Shown here: positions 7,915 to 16,366 of the stretch, piece after piece | How positions within the stretch are numbered: the stretch's first letter is position 1 | How the letters are laid out: every line of letters starts with the position of its first letter | Program-made: the position numbers and the translations under genes | Assembly: GCF_003173615.1 (NCBI RefSeq) | Contig: NZ_QGNA01000004.1 | Coordinates: 372,001-436,000, forward strand | DNA length: 64,000 bases | Direction of reading: 5' to 3' | From: Falsiroseomonas bella | GTDB taxonomy: Bacteria; Pseudomonadota; Alphaproteobacteria; Acetobacterales; Acetobacteraceae | Notes under the pieces: model-generated | The model's input: the letters and a program-made list of their open reading frames with translations, nothing else | What the model was told of the DNA's origin: nothing | Databases searched by the model: none

Positions 7915-8976
7915 TTGGCCGAGGTGATCCTGCGCAACGTGACCAAGCGCTGGGGCGGCTTCGTCGCCGTGCGCGACCAGTCGCTGACGGTGAAGGACGG
8001 CGAGTTCATGGTGCTGCTCGGCCCCTCCGGCTGCGGCAAGACCACGACGATGCGCATGGTCGCGGGCCTTGAGGAGCCGACCAGCGGCGACATCCTGATC
8101 GGCCCGAACCGGGTGAATGACCTGCCGCCGCGCGAGCGCGACGTGGCGATGGTGTTCCAGTCCTACGGCCTCTATCCGCACATGACCGTGGCCGACAACA
8201 TCGGCTATCCGCTGAAGCTGCGCGGCGTGCGTGGTGCCGAACGGCAGCGCCAGATCGAGGCTGCTGCGGCCAAGGTCGAGCTCGGCGACCTGCTGCACCG
8301 CAAGCCGCGCGAGCTGTCCGGCGGCCAGCGCCAGCGCGTGGCGCTGGCGCGCGCCATCGTGCGCCGTCCGCAGGTCTTCCTGATGGACGAGCCGCTGTCC
8401 AACCTGGACGCCAAGTTGCGCGTCTCCACCCGCGCCGAGATCAAGCACCTGCAATACGAGCTTGGCGTCACCACCATCTACGTCACGCACGACCAGATCG
8501 AGGCGATGACGCTGGCGCATCGCGTCGCGGTGATGAGCCAGGGGGAGATCCGCCAGCTCGACACGCCGGAGGCGATCTACGACCGGCCCGCGGATCTCTT
8601 CGTCGCCGGCTTCATCGGGTCCCCGCCCATGAATCTCGTCCGTGGCGAGCATGCCAGCGGCGTCTTCACGGCAGCCGGCGGCCTACGGGCCGCGACGCGC
8701 ATCGCGGGCCATCGCGGCGCCGCCATGCTCGGCATCCGGCCGGAGGACGTGACGGTCGCGCCCGCCGGTGCGGGCGATCTCGACGCCAGCGTCTATGCGG
8801 TGGAGCTCACCGGCGATTCCGTCCTCGTCACCGCCCAGGCCGGCGAGGCGCGGCTGATCGCCAAGGCCGACCGCGCCTGGCGCGCGGAGCCAGGCACGAC
8901 CATCGGCCTGAAGCTCGACGCGACGCGCCTGCATCTTTTCGACGCCGACACCACGCGTCGCCTCAACCCGGAATGA
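7915..8976 (+). CDS. ABC transporter ATP-binding protein (MalK/UgpC type)
   Basis: 353 residues. Walker A GPSGCGKT (36-43), Q-loop, signature LSGGQ (134-138) and Walker B VFLMDEP (154-160) are intact, followed by a C-terminal TOBE-type regulatory domain from about residue 240. The reading frame opens with TTG at 7915; no ATG exists before the conserved N-terminal strand, so TTG is the probable start. It energises the two permeases upstream and ends four bases into the cupin gene (ATGA). MalK-type ATPases can be shared between importers. Confidence 0.92.
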   Translation: MAEVILRNVTKRWGGFVAVRDQSLTVKDGEFMVLLGPSGCGKTTTMRMVAGLEEPTSGDILIGPNRVNDLPPRERDVAMVFQSYGLYPHMTVADNIGYPLKLRGVRGAERQRQIEAAAAKVELGDLLHRKPRELSGGQRQRVALARAIVRRPQVFLMDEPLSNLDAKLRVSTRAEIKHLQYELGVTTIYVTHDQIEAMTLAHRVAVMSQGEIRQLDTPEAIYDRPADLFVAGFIGSPPMNLVRGEHASGVFTAAGGLRAATRIAGHRGAAMLGIRPEDVTVAPAGAGDLDASVYAVELTGDSVLVTAQAGEARLIAKADRAWRAEPGTTIGLKLDATRLHLFDADTTRRLNPE

Positions 8977-9983
8977 CCGCCATGCTCGCGAACCGACTGA
9001 TCCGCTACGCGGACCTGCTCCCCTGCAAGAACGCCTTCGTGGACACCCGCAGCCCCGGCTCCGACCAGAAGGAGAACTTCACCCTCATCGGTCCCGGCGT
9101 CAGCGAGAACCCGAACCAGCACGTCCACATCCCGGAGCCGCACGGCTTCAACATCGGCGGCGCACGCCAGCCGCCGCGCTGCCTGAACAGCCAGCACAGC
9201 CACGAGACCGCGGAGGTCTTCGTCGTCCACAAGGGCCGCTGGCGCATGATCTTTGGCGTCAATGCCGACGAAGGCGACGTGACGATGGAGGAAGGCGACG
9301 TCATCTCCATCCCCATCCACATGTTCCGAGGCTTCGAGAACATCGGGGAGGAGACCGGCTTCCTCTTCGCCGTGCTCGGCGGCGACGATCCGGGCAAGGT
9401 CACCTGGTCGCCACGCGTCTTCGATCTTGCGAAGCAGTACGGCCTGGTTCTGCTGGAAGGCGGGCGCCTGGTGGACACGACGGTGGGCGAGAGCGTGCCG
9501 CCGGGCGCGAAGCTGCAGCAGCCGCCGAGTGCGGCGGAGATCGCGCGCCTCGCCACCCCGCCGCGCGAGGCGCTCGCGAGCTGCGTTCTCAAGCCGAAGC
9601 AGTTCGCGGTGAACCCGCGCTCGCCTCTGGCGCGCGAAGGCGTGGAGGAAGCGGCGATCATCACGCCGCAGGCGACCGGCGACGGCTTCGCACCGGGCCC
9701 GATCAAAGGCTGGTGGCCGCACGGCTTCAACCTGCGGTGCCTGCGGCTGGAATCCGGCGCCTTCGTGCCGCCGCACATCCGCAACGAGGAAGAAGTGATC
9801 TTCGTCCATCGCGGCGTGCTGCAGCTGGCGACTCCGCAAGGCGAGGTGATCCTCGGTCCCGGCGACACCTTTACCACCCCCAAGGGCGTGCCGCGCGGCT
9901 TCCGGGCCAGTTCCTCGAACGGCGTCGCCGCCTATGTGGTGCGCGGCGGCGACTCCCCCGCCATGCCGAGCTTCCTGTCATGA
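8973..9983 (+). CDS. Bicupin-domain protein
   Basis: 336 residues with two cupin barrels. The first has a metal-binding set around His75, His77 and Glu81 (QHSHETAEVFVV) with the second-motif segment EGDVISIPIHMFRGF. The second has VPPHIRNEEEVIFVHRG and GPGDTFTTPKGVPRGF. Bicupins include dioxygenases, isomerases and lyases. This one is translationally coupled to the ATPase upstream and to the MetE-like gene downstream (ATGA both sides), so it is part of the pathway. It could be a metal-dependent ring-cleaving, isomerising or C-S/C-C-cleaving step. I cannot name the reaction. Confidence 0.82.
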   Translation: MTAMLANRLIRYADLLPCKNAFVDTRSPGSDQKENFTLIGPGVSENPNQHVHIPEPHGFNIGGARQPPRCLNSQHSHETAEVFVVHKGRWRMIFGVNADEGDVTMEEGDVISIPIHMFRGFENIGEETGFLFAVLGGDDPGKVTWSPRVFDLAKQYGLVLLEGGRLVDTTVGESVPPGAKLQQPPSAAEIARLATPPREALASCVLKPKQFAVNPRSPLAREGVEEAAIITPQATGDGFAPGPIKGWWPHGFNLRCLRLESGAFVPPHIRNEEEVIFVHRGVLQLATPQGEVILGPGDTFTTPKGVPRGFRASSSNGVAAYVVRGGDSPAMPSFLS

Positions 9984-11107
9984 CCCAGATCCGCACCACC
10001 CATGTCGGCTCCCTGCCGCGCAGCCAGATCGTCGCCGACCTTCTCTTCGCGAAGGAGCGCGAGGAGCCGATCGATCCCGCCGCCTACGAGGCCGCGATGG
10101 AGCAGGCCACGCAGGCGGTGCTCTGCCGGCAGAAGGAGATCGGGATCGACATCCCCTCGGATGGCGAGACGTCGAAGATCTCCTACGCGACCTACATCAA
10201 GGATCGGCTGACCGGCTTCTCCGGCGACAGCCCGCGCCGCGTGCCGGCGGACCTGATGGACTACCCGGCCTATGCCGAGAAGATCGGACGCAGCGGCGGC
10301 ACGCCGACCTATCGCCGCCCGCGCTGCACCGGACCGATCGCGGTGAAATCCATGGCGCCGCTGCAGCGCGACCTGGATGTGATGCGCGGCGCGATGGATG
10401 CCGCGGGCTATGCGACGGGCTTCATGAACAGCGCCTCGCCGGGCGTGATCGCGCTGTTCCAGCCTTCCGACATCCATGCGGACGTGGACGCCTACATGGC
10501 CGACCTGGCGGAAGGGATGCGCCACGAATACCTGGCGATCGTGGAGGCCGGACTGATCCTGCAGATCGACGCGCCGGATCTCGGGCTGGGCCGGCACATG
10601 ATGTATCCGGACCTCGACGAAGCGGCCTTTCTCCGCCGCGCGGCCATTCACGTGGATGTGATCAACCATGCGCTGCGCGGCATCCCGCCGGAGCGGGTCC
10701 GGCTGCATGTGTGCTGGGGGAATTATGAAGGCCCGCACACCCGTGACATCGCGCTCGGCCGCGTGCTGCCGGAGTTGCTCAGGCTGCGTATCGGCGGGCT
10801 GCTGTTCGAAGCCTCGAACCCGCGCCACGCGCATGAATGGACAGTATGGCGGGACGCGAAACTGCCGAAGGACTGGGTGCTGATCCCGGGCTGCCTCGAC
10901 AGCACGACGAACTTCGTGGAGCACCCCGAACTCGTCGCGCAACGCATTGGGACCTTCGCCCGCCTGGTCGGGCCGGAGCGCGTGATCGCCGGCACGGATT
11001 GCGGCTTCGGGACCTTCGCGGGCTATGGCGCGGTGCACGGGGACATTGCGTGGGCGAAACTGACGTCGCTGGTCGAGGGCGCGCGCATTGCGTCGCGCAA
11101 TCTCTGA
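9980..11107 (+). CDS. Cobalamin-independent methionine synthase (MetE) C-terminal-domain family protein
   Basis: 375 residues, matching only the catalytic C-terminal barrel of MetE; the N-terminal half is absent. All four residues expected to hold the catalytic zinc are present: His243 and Cys245 (LHVCWGN), Glu277 (LLFEASN) and Cys341 (AGTDCGFG). Proteins of this core type include methyl-cobamide-using methionine synthases and epoxyalkane:coenzyme M transferases, so the role is an alkyl or methyl transfer to a thiol, or removal of such a group. The gene ends the transporter transcription unit, overlapping the cupin stop by ATGA. Linkage to an import and dehydrogenase cluster suggests catabolic demethylation or dealkylation rather than methionine synthesis. 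Confidence 0.82.
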   Translation: MTQIRTTHVGSLPRSQIVADLLFAKEREEPIDPAAYEAAMEQATQAVLCRQKEIGIDIPSDGETSKISYATYIKDRLTGFSGDSPRRVPADLMDYPAYAEKIGRSGGTPTYRRPRCTGPIAVKSMAPLQRDLDVMRGAMDAAGYATGFMNSASPGVIALFQPSDIHADVDAYMADLAEGMRHEYLAIVEAGLILQIDAPDLGLGRHMMYPDLDEAAFLRRAAIHVDVINHALRGIPPERVRLHVCWGNYEGPHTRDIALGRVLPELLRLRIGGLLFEASNPRHAHEWTVWRDAKLPKDWVLIPGCLDSTTNFVEHPELVAQRIGTFARLVGPERVIAGTDCGFGTFAGYGAVHGDIAWAKLTSLVEGARIASRNL

Positions 11108-11218
11108 ACAAATATTCGCGCGGACTGCTGTATACTGTGCGTCCCGACTCCGTTCTGTCCTTGCAATGCTGGCAGACGTCGCCTTACGCTGTCAGCAAAG
11201 GTCAGTATCGAGGCTGAC

Positions 11219-11431
11219 ATGGTTGAGGAAAGAAAGCGGGACGGTGCGGAGCTCCGCGCGCAGGCGAAGCGTGCGCGGTCCCTCGCGACGGGCCTGGTGC
11301 CGGGCGAGGATCGCCGCCGGCTGAGCGAGCTTGCCGTCTCCCTCGAGGAGGAGGCGGAAGCCGCGGACGCGCGCAGCGCCGCACGGCGGAGCAACGCGCA
11401 GGAACCCATGCAGCGCCAGGCCGCCGAATAG
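11219..11431 (+). CDS. Small acidic/basic hypothetical protein
   Basis: 70 residues, highly charged, predicted almost wholly helical and possibly coiled coil (ELRAQAKRARSLATG and RRLSELAVSLEEEAEAADARS). No cysteine, no signal peptide, no membrane segment. It starts at an ATG 111 bases after the MetE-like gene and ends convergently with the EamA gene. I do not recognise the family. Codon choice is like its neighbours. The upstream gap holds a TATACT hexamer without a convincing -35 box. Confidence 0.55.
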   Translation: MVEERKRDGAELRAQAKRARSLATGLVPGEDRRRLSELAVSLEEEAEAADARSAARRSNAQEPMQRQAAE

Positions 11432-11447
11432 CGGCGCCGACCGCCGC

Positions 11448-12407
11448 TCATCGCGCGCGGCGCGTCGTTTCCTGCCGTGCGCCGGCGGCCAGCACCACCC
11501 CCATCGCCGCCGCCGCAAGCCCGATCAGCACATTCGGCGCCGGCACCTCTCCCATCAGCGCGAAGCCGAACACCGCCGCACTCACCGGGCTCAGCGCACC
11601 GAGCGCCGCGGCGCGCGCGGCGCCCAGCCGTGCCACCGCCAGCGCGAAGGCAAGCGGGGCAAGCAGGCCGGACAGCCCGCCCTGCCACGCGGCCTGTACC
11701 GCGACCTCGCCCCATGTCGCCGCGACCAGGCCGCTTTCGCAGGCGAGCAGGTAGTAGGGCAGGAAGCCCACCACGGAGCCGAGGCTGACCAGCGCCGTCG
11801 CCTCCGGCGCGCTCAGGCCGCTGCGGCGCAACGCCAGCGTGTAGCCCGCGGCCAGCCAGGATGCGCTGACGAGCATCGCCGGCCCCGCGAGACCGTCCGC
11901 GCCGAGCGCCGGCGGACCCGCCACCAGCAGCACGGAGCATGCCATCAGGCCGAGGCCGAGCCGCTGCGCCGGCGCAGGCGTCGCCGATCCGGCGCGGCCG
12001 GCCAGCAGCGATGCCGCGGCCACCCAGAGCGGCATCGTGCCGGGCAGCAGCGCGCCGGCATCCGCGGCGGCGGCTTCGCGCAGCCCGGCGCCGGCCAGCA
12101 GCACGAAGGGCGCGCCGCCACCCGCGAGCAGCAGCGCGAGGCGCGGCAGGTCGGCCCGGCGCAGCCGCGCCAGGGCGCGCCACGCCACGGGCAGCAGCAA
12201 CAGCGCCGGCGCAAGGAAGCGCAGCAGCACGATGTCGTGCGGCCCGAGCGCGGCCGCTTCCGCTGCGACGCCGAGCCGCGTCATGGCCAGCGCGCCGCCC
12301 CAGATGGTCGCGGCGGCGAGCCCGGCTGCGAGGCCGAGCGCTCGGTCGCCGGGCAGGCTGAAGGCAAGCCCCGGCCGATGCGCGGATTGCGCGAGATGAG
12401 CGAACAT
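11448..12407 (-). CDS. EamA-family (DMT superfamily) transporter
   Basis: 319 residues with about ten membrane helices in two EamA repeats, starting near AAGLAAATIWGGALAMTRLG. Drug/metabolite transporter proteins of this type usually export amino acids, nucleosides or small metabolites across the inner membrane. The start at 12407 has a ribosome site (GGGAGAA) and excludes a long upstream frame that overlaps the DUF1127 gene. It follows the DUF1127 gene by 46 bases and is probably co-transcribed with it. The substrate is unknown. Confidence 0.85.
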   Translation of the reverse strand: MFAHLAQSAHRPGLAFSLPGDRALGLAAGLAAATIWGGALAMTRLGVAAEAAALGPHDIVLLRFLAPALLLLPVAWRALARLRRADLPRLALLLAGGGAPFVLLAGAGLREAAAADAGALLPGTMPLWVAAASLLAGRAGSATPAPAQRLGLGLMACSVLLVAGPPALGADGLAGPAMLVSASWLAAGYTLALRRSGLSAPEATALVSLGSVVGFLPYYLLACESGLVAATWGEVAVQAAWQGGLSGLLAPLAFALAVARLGAARAAALGALSPVSAAVFGFALMGEVPAPNVLIGLAAAAMGVVLAAGARQETTRRAR

Positions 12408-12453
12408 GTCGGGTTCTCCCGCCGGCCAGCGCCTTGCGGCGCGGCCGGCCGCG

Positions 12454-12645
12454 TCAGGCGATCCAGAAGGGTTTGCGCGCCTCGGCGAAGGCGTCGCCCG
12501 GGCCGATGCCGATGTCGCGCCATTCGCGATGGCCCATCTCGGCCAGCGCGCGCCGCTCCTCGCTGCGGGCGCGCCAGAGCGCGACGGCATGGCGTAGCCG
12601 GCGGCCGATCGGCATCGCGGCGGCAGTCGTGGTGGAGCGGGTCAT
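12454..12645 (-). CDS. DUF1127 (YjiS-like) small protein
   Basis: 63 residues ending in the family core WRARSEERRALAEMGHREWRDIGIG and a final KPFW segment. DUF1127 proteins are short arginine-rich proteins; some in alphaproteobacteria bind RNA and affect phosphate and carbon metabolism. The start at 12645 has AAGGACG eight bases upstream. It probably forms an operon with the EamA transporter and is divergent from the CadC-like regulator at 12864; the shared 218-bp gap is the likely control region. Confidence 0.82.
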   Translation of the reverse strand: MTRSTTTAAAMPIGRRLRHAVALWRARSEERRALAEMGHREWRDIGIGPGDAFAEARKPFWIA

Positions 12646-12863
12646 CCTCGTCGTCCTTGCATCAGGGGTCGCGCCGCCTCTCACGGCGTGTCCCCTTCTG
12701 CCCGCGGCGCGATGCGCGCGCTTGGCGAAGGCCTGACGACGATCTTGAGATTGCATGGAAATGCCGCCGCTCGCGCCCCACCTTTCGCAGGGAAGGTTGG
12801 ACGCGACGCCGCGTGTTGCGGTATCGCGGCATCCGCGAAACAGGCGGGAGGCAGGGCAGGCGC

Positions 12864-14489
12864 ATGCGGCTCGGCTTCGGCGATGTCGAAGTGGATCTGC
12901 GGCGGCAGGAGCTGCGCCGCGGCGACGATGTCGTGCATGTCGAGCCCCAGGTCTTCGACCTGCTGGTTCACCTGCTGCGCAACCGCGACCGCGTGGTCGG
13001 CAAGGACGAGCTGTTCGACACCATCTGGCAGGGCCGCATCGTCTCCGAGGCGGCGCTGAGCAGCCGGATCAACGCCGCGCGCAAGGCGGTGGGCGACGAC
13101 GGCGACCGGCAGGAGGTGATCCGCACCGTCCACAAGCGCGGCTTCCGATTCGTCGCTGCCGTGCGCGAACTGGAGGACGCAGCGGCAGCGCCGGACACGC
13201 CGGAGGCGGAGCCCGAAGCGCCGCCCGCGCCGGCCGAGGCGCAGCCGTCGCGCCGGCCCTCCATCGTCGTGCTGCCCTTCGCCAATCTCAGCCCGGAGCC
13301 GGACACGGAGTATTTCAGCTACGGCCTGACGGAGGACATCATCCGCCTGCTCGCGCGGCACCACTGGCTGGAGGTGCTGAGCCGGCATTCCGGCGCGCCC
13401 TACAAGGGCCGCGAGGTGGATGCGCGCGAGATCGGCGTCGCGCTCGGCGTGCGCTACCTCGTGCAGGGCAGCGTGCTGCGGCATGGGGAGCGCGTGCGCA
13501 TCACCGCCGACCTGGTCTGTGCCGAGAGCGGGCGCCAGCTCTGGTCAGACACGCACGCCTTCACGCTGGACCACCTGCTCGACATCCAGCAAAGCATGGC
13601 CGAGCAGATCGCCGCGACGATCGAGCCCGAGCTCGGACGCATCGAGCGCGAGGCCGCGGTGCGCCGCCCGCCACGCAGCTTCGACGCCTGGGATTGCTAC
13701 CAGCGCGGCCTCTGGCACCTCTGGGGCTTCACCGTGCCGGGGATGGAGGAGGCCGCGGCGATGTTCCGCCGCGCGCTGGAGATCGATCCGGGCTTCGCCC
13801 GCGCGCATGGCGCGCTCGCCTATGTGCATCTGCAGAGCGCGGTGCTGCGCCCGCCGGAGGATCGGCCCGCGCTGATCGCGGCGGCGATGGCGGAGGCGCG
13901 CACCGCCGTCGCGCTGGACGACCAGGATTGCATGAACCTCTGCGTGCTCGGCCGCGCCCACACCTTCCTGCAGGACTACGAGGAAGGGATCGCCCGGCTG
14001 GAGGAGGCGCTGGAGCTGAACCCGAGCTTCGCGCAGGCCTGGTACGCACTCGGCTTCACGCTCACCTGCTGCGGGCGGGAGGAGGAGGCGCTGGCCTGCA
14101 TCGAGCGCGCGACGGAACTCAGCCCGCGCGATCCGCACATCGCCAGCTTCCACGCCACGCGCGCGCTGGCGCATTTCTTCCTGGGCGACCTCGATGCCGC
14201 GGTGGCCTTCGCGCGGCAGGGGATGCGGGTGCCGAATGCGAAGCACTGGCCATTCGCGGTGCTGGCCGCCGCACTCGGGCTGCTGGGACGCAAGGAGGAA
14301 GCGGAACGGGCGGTCGCGACGTTGCGCGAACGCCATCCCGGCTACGACATCGCCACCGCGCGCGGGGATTTCTTCTTCTGCCGCGACGCGGCGAAGATCG
14401 AGCTCTTCGCGGAGGGTCTGCGGCGGGCGGGCTTGCCGGAAGGCGCGCCCGCCGCCGCGTCGCGCGCCGGTCTCACCCGCAGGGGATGA
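12864..14489 (+). CDS. CadC-like winged-helix regulator with TolB-like and TPR domains
   Basis: 541 residues. An OmpR/CadC-type winged helix occupies about 1-95 (EPQVFDLLVHLLRNRDRVV ... VHKRGFRF). A low-complexity Pro/Ala/Glu linker follows, then a TolB-like/adenylate-cyclase-associated module (SIVVLPFANLSPEPDTEYFSYGL onwards) and C-terminal TPR repeats (about 290-500, for example FRRALEIDPGFARAHGALAY). There is no transmembrane helix, so it is a cytoplasmic one-component regulator rather than a membrane CadC. The ATG at 12864 gives the complete winged helix; the long upstream frame overlaps other genes. Its target is possibly the divergent DUF1127-EamA pair. Confidence 0.85.
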   Translation: MRLGFGDVEVDLRRQELRRGDDVVHVEPQVFDLLVHLLRNRDRVVGKDELFDTIWQGRIVSEAALSSRINAARKAVGDDGDRQEVIRTVHKRGFRFVAAVRELEDAAAAPDTPEAEPEAPPAPAEAQPSRRPSIVVLPFANLSPEPDTEYFSYGLTEDIIRLLARHHWLEVLSRHSGAPYKGREVDAREIGVALGVRYLVQGSVLRHGERVRITADLVCAESGRQLWSDTHAFTLDHLLDIQQSMAEQIAATIEPELGRIEREAAVRRPPRSFDAWDCYQRGLWHLWGFTVPGMEEAAAMFRRALEIDPGFARAHGALAYVHLQSAVLRPPEDRPALIAAAMAEARTAVALDDQDCMNLCVLGRAHTFLQDYEEGIARLEEALELNPSFAQAWYALGFTLTCCGREEEALACIERATELSPRDPHIASFHATRALAHFFLGDLDAAVAFARQGMRVPNAKHWPFAVLAAALGLLGRKEEAERAVATLRERHPGYDIATARGDFFFCRDAAKIELFAEGLRRAGLPEGAPAAASRAGLTRRG

Positions 14490-14634
14490 AGGCCTCGAGC
14501 AGGCGCCAGGCGGCGTCCTGCGCCGCGCGCGCCTCCTCCGCCCGCTGCCGTTGCAGCGCGTGCCCGGCGACGTGGCGCATCCACTCGGCACCGTGCCGGT
14601 GGCGGAGCACGATCGGGTTATGGATCACGAACAT
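14473..14634 (-). CDS. Small hypothetical protein
   Basis: 53 residues starting MFVIHNPIVLRHRHGAEW, His- and Arg-rich, largely helical after residue 15. A clear ribosome site (GGAGATC) precedes the ATG at 14634. Its stop lies inside the end of the CadC-like gene, giving a 17-bp tail-to-tail overlap. The family is not recognised. I accept it because of the ribosome site, codon choice and a position that fills an otherwise empty gap. Confidence 0.5.
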   Translation of the reverse strand: MFVIHNPIVLRHRHGAEWMRHVAGHALQRQRAEEARAAQDAAWRLLEAFIPCG

Positions 14635-14682
14635 CGTCTGATCTCCTGTGTCGTCGCCGACCCTGTTATCGGCATGGGCAAG

Positions 14683-15195
14683 CTAGGCTTGGTGCTTCTT
14701 CGTCGCTTGGAGGCCGGCTTCGGGCGCGCTTGAGTCTTCCTGGAGATTGCGCAGCGGCGCGGTCCAGGTGACGGCCGTGCCGACCAGGCAGTCCTCGCCG
14801 GCCGCGTTGCGCACGGTGGTGCGTAGCGTGCAGATCGGCTTGTCCTCGCGCAGCGCTGTGACCTCCACCTCCGCCTCGATCGTCTCGCCGATGCGCACCG
14901 CCTTCACGAAGCGCCATTCGGTGCCGAGGAAGACGCTGCCGGGTCCCGGCAGCTCCTCCGCGACCACTGCGTTGAGCAGGCCGGAGGTGACGCCGCCCTG
15001 CACGATCAGCCCGCCGAAGGGCGAGCGCGCGGCGACCGCAGCGTCGAAATGCAGCGGGTTGCGGTCGCCCGTCATCGCGGCAAACAGGTCCACGTCGCGC
15101 GCGCTGGTGGTGCGGCGTCGCGCGGCACGCTGGCCGATCCGTGGCCTGCCGGCGAGCGTCATGGCCCAAGGATCGCCGCGATGATCGCCGCGCAT
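14683..15195 (-). CDS. MaoC-like (hot-dog fold) dehydratase
   Basis: 170 residues. The hydratase-2 motif is present: TGDRNPLHFD (catalytic Asp and His), followed by FGGLIVQGGVTSGLL and the strand FLGTEWRFVKAVRIGETI. MaoC-like enzymes hydrate enoyl-CoA or dehydrate 3-hydroxyacyl thioesters. The start at 15195 overlaps the stop of the flavoprotein gene (TGATG), suggesting coupling; 15162 is an alternative that gives the usual MaoC length. It is the last gene of the OsmC-flavoprotein operon. The thioester substrate is unknown. Confidence 0.85.
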   Translation of the reverse strand: MRGDHRGDPWAMTLAGRPRIGQRAARRRTTSARDVDLFAAMTGDRNPLHFDAAVAARSPFGGLIVQGGVTSGLLNAVVAEELPGPGSVFLGTEWRFVKAVRIGETIEAEVEVTALREDKPICTLRTTVRNAAGEDCLVGTAVTWTAPLRNLQEDSSAPEAGLQATKKHQA

Positions 15196-16355
15196 CACGC
15201 GGCCTCCCGAAGCGCGGGGCCGCGCGCGCCGAGCATGTGCTCGACCTCGCGCTTCATGGCCTGGTTCAGCGCCTTGTGCAGCGCCTGCACGCCTGGCAGG
15301 TCCCAGTCGAAGGCGGCGATCGCGTCCGTCGCCTCGAACAGCGGCAGGGAGAGCGCGTCGCGCGTCGCGGCGTAGTCCGCGAAGGCCGCGGGCGTGCCGC
15401 GCGCGGCGGCTTCCGCCAGCGCCTCGGCGTCGCGCAGCGCATCGGTCATGCCATGCGCGGTGATCGGATCCTTGAAGTAGCCGGCATCGCCGACCAGCGC
15501 CCAGCCGAGCCCCCAGGGCTGCCGCAGGAAGCCGCGCCGTCCGGCGAACACCGACAGCGCGCCGGCGCGCACGCCTTGCTCGGTCCGCGCGGCCAGCGCC
15601 GGCGCCACCTCGCGCAGCGTCTCGGCGAAGGCCGGGCCCGGCGCGCCGCGGAAGCGCGCGCGCCATGTGGAGGGCGGGACGGAGACGAAGACGCAATGCA
15701 GCCCGGCATTGGTCGGGATGGCGCCGGCGCTGGCGCCCGGCACGTAGTGCCAGTGATAGCCCTCGGTGCCGATGCCGGACCAGTAGCCGAAGACGGTCGC
15801 GGTGGCGTGCCGCGCTTCCCGCAGCATCGGCGCCTCGGCGAGCCGCGCGACGGCGGAGCCGATGCCGTCAGCGCCGACCACCAGATCGGCCGCGATCTCC
15901 TGTCGGTTGCCCTCGGCGTCGAGCGCGACGACGCCGGTGACGCGCTCGCCGCGCCGGTCCAGCGCGAAGACGATCTCGCCGTGGCGGATCTCGGCGCCGG
16001 CCTCGATGGCTGCATCCACCAGCGCCGCGTCCAGGACCGAACGCCGCGGCGCATAGAGCGCGTCCACGCCGGCGCCCGCGCGCAGATCGATGGCGATCTC
16101 CTCCGCGCCGTAGTGGAAGCTCGTGCGGCGCACGGCAGGCGTGCCGGCGGCAAGGATGCGCGGCAGCACGCCCCAGCGCGCCAGCTGCAGCACGCCGCCG
16201 CGCATCAGCGCGTGGGTGGATAGCGTGTCGGTGCCGTAGGCGCCGCGGTCCAGCACCAGCACCCGCATGCCCTTGCGGGCCATCAGCATGGCCGTGGCGG
16301 CGCCGGCGCAGCGCGCGCCGACCACGATGGCGTCGTAGCGTCGTGTCGCGGACAT
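15195..16355 (-). CDS. FAD-dependent oxidoreductase (geranylgeranyl reductase/PHBH-fold type)
   Basis: 386 residues. The Rossmann motif is the variant VVGARCAGAATA (11-22) used by the FixC/GGR-type flavoproteins. The second-half motifs VGADGIGS and LVGDAGYFKDPITAHGM (FAD ribityl-binding) are intact. Members hydroxylate aromatics, reduce isoprenoid double bonds or halogenate. It follows the FMO-like gene by 11 bases and overlaps the MaoC gene. The pair of flavoproteins with a hydratase and an OsmC protein suggests modification of a lipid or a hydrophobic acyl compound, but this is inference. Confidence 0.85.
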   Translation of the reverse strand: MSATRRYDAIVVGARCAGAATAMLMARKGMRVLVLDRGAYGTDTLSTHALMRGGVLQLARWGVLPRILAAGTPAVRRTSFHYGAEEIAIDLRAGAGVDALYAPRRSVLDAALVDAAIEAGAEIRHGEIVFALDRRGERVTGVVALDAEGNRQEIAADLVVGADGIGSAVARLAEAPMLREARHATATVFGYWSGIGTEGYHWHYVPGASAGAIPTNAGLHCVFVSVPPSTWRARFRGAPGPAFAETLREVAPALAARTEQGVRAGALSVFAGRRGFLRQPWGLGWALVGDAGYFKDPITAHGMTDALRDAEALAEAAARGTPAAFADYAATRDALSLPLFEATDAIAAFDWDLPGVQALHKALNQAMKREVEHMLGARGPALREAA

Positions 16356-16366
16356 GGCATGTCTCC

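Noticed and set aside
11131-11136. TATACT hexamer as a promoter for the 70-residue gene at 11219
   Set aside because: No -35 box at 16-18 bp; the nearest candidate (TGAACA) has a 20-bp spacer.
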